A stretch of DNA of 64,000 bases from Silurus meridionalis (Eukaryota; Chordata; Actinopteri; Siluriformes; Siluridae): contig NC_060892.1 in assembly GCF_014805685.1 (NCBI RefSeq), forward strand, positions 11,910,990 through 11,974,989, read 5' to 3'. Below are positions 63,256 to 64,000 of the stretch, piece by piece. A program made the translations under genes and the position numbers. Position 1 is the stretch's first letter, and each line of letters opens with the position of its first letter. Under the pieces are notes generated by a model. That model had not been told where the DNA came from. It saw nothing but the letters and a program-made list of their open reading frames with translations, and made no database searches.

Positions 63256-63415
63256 CAGTCGAACCCACTTATCTCGACCTCGGTTAACTCGCATACCCTA
63301 TTTAGTCGACGTTTTTTAAGTGGAACCGCCAAATTCTCGCTTTGTCTTAGCATTTTTTATTTCAGTTATGTCGATTTTTTTATGTCGCCGAACCATAATA
63401 TCTCGAGCACAAGGG
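63256..63415 (+). mobile_element. Tigger/pogo-like transposon terminus
   Basis: After a TA (63254-63255) the sequence starts 'cagtcgaacccacttatctc', then 'gacctcggttaactcgcata' and 'gttatgtcgatttttttatg'. CAGT-starting ends with repeated 'TC(T)CG' words next to a TA are typical of the Tigger/pogo branch of Tc1/mariner. The similarity ends near 63415, where an LTR-like sequence begins. The rest of the element is not in the window. Confidence 0.65.
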
Positions 63416-63973
63416 GGGGATCCCCCGGCCACACCCCCTTCGGCGGCGGCATTCCCCGAAGCACCCTGCTTCTTCTCCCGTGCGGGTGAGTTCGTCGCAG
63501 TCATGCTGATCACACACACCTGACTCCTATTCACTCACTCATCCCATTTCCTATTTAAGACCCTGACCTCCACACACTCACGGTCCGTTATTGTTTGTGC
63601 ACGATCGTATGTGTTGGTTCATGGCGGTCTGTGTAATCGCGTATACGTATCCCGCTACGTACCCTTCTTCTCGGACTCCGCATTCTCCCAACGGCACCCC
63701 GGATTACCCCGATCCTGCTGTTTTCCATGTTCATGCTGTCTGCACCACGTTTATCCGTTGCTGCCCAGCGCTGCGCTGCGCTTTCCATAGCGCGGCTCCG
63801 TGGATTCTCTACACGAACTGTCTCTCCTTTTACAGAACTTCGTGGACCACGCTCCCAGAGCGCACCACTGGATATTACTGCTTCGCTACAAGTATTGATG
63901 GATTATCTCCTGAGTATTCTCAATAAACTTTGTTTGCGTTTACTTCGGCTTCCGCCTCCTTATCCGCATTACA
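63416..63973 (+). mobile_element. LTR-like sequence
   Basis: GC-richer and CpG-rich relative to its surroundings. It has a TATA-like 'ctatttaagaccctg' (63551-63565), a polyadenylation signal AATAAA at 63924, and a right end 'ttatccgcattaca' finishing in CA. This order is that of an LTR (U3, R, U5), possibly of a Gypsy element. The left boundary is not clear and no primer-binding site is recognisable after 63973. A CpG-rich host promoter is the alternative. Confidence 0.4.
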
Positions 63974-64000
63974 GGTTATCTCTATCTGCATGACCAATCA
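63974..64000. other. end of window
   Basis: Too short to classify. It may belong to the retroelement body or to host DNA. Confidence 0.4.

Overview
This window is vertebrate, almost certainly teleost fish, nuclear DNA. It is AT-rich and full of long microsatellites ((TA)n, (CA)n, (GA)n, (TTA)n, (GATA)n). Its transposon fossils are of kinds typical of bony fish: Tc1-like, hAT, Tigger-like, Ty3/Gypsy, the 3' ends of LINEs and a tRNA-derived SINE whose tail resembles teleost SINEs. The SINE type and general composition would fit an otophysan such as a catfish or characin, but that is impression rather than proof. I found no convincing host protein-coding exon. The open reading frames are either chance frames in unique or simple-repeat DNA or fragments of transposon proteins. 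The window therefore looks intergenic or like a large intron.

Layout. 1-9.9 kb: mostly unique sequence with a degraded dispersed repeat, one SINE and scattered better-composed blocks that could be conserved non-coding elements. 9.9-13.3 kb: a hAT-derived fragment and microsatellites. 13.4-15.7 kb: two CpG-rich patches, the only promoter-like sequence in the window, followed at 16.2-17.3 kb by an eroded tandem array carrying many CAGCTG E-boxes. 17.5-37.7 kb: AT-rich, sparse sequence with a LINE tail, an internally deleted Tc1-like element, a tRNA-Glu-like gene, two of the three striking near-perfect inverted repeats (the third is at 38.3 kb), and three CTCF-like motifs.

37.7-46.3 kb is a dense transposon cluster: a hAT end; a decayed Ty3/Gypsy 5' part (gag, protease, start of RT, minus strand); a Tc1-like element split in two by a second truncated Ty3/Gypsy (RT, RNase H start, integrase, one LTR, minus strand); and a LINE 3' end swollen by about 400 bp of microsatellite. 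46.3-63.2 kb holds a hAT-type non-autonomous element with perfect 8-bp target duplications, a short Tc1-like element inserted into a (TA)n tract, a second decayed Tc1-like copy, another LINE tail and long unique stretches. The last 750 bp hold a Tigger/pogo-like terminus joined to an LTR-like sequence.

All transposon proteins seen are broken by stops, frameshifts or deletions, so nothing here is predicted to be active. I did not find a new multi-gene biological system. The most informative items are the nesting history at 40.9-44.2 kb, the hAT family with its hallmarks, the microsatellites tied to transposons, the clean inverted repeats and the possible promoter at 13.4-15.7 kb.
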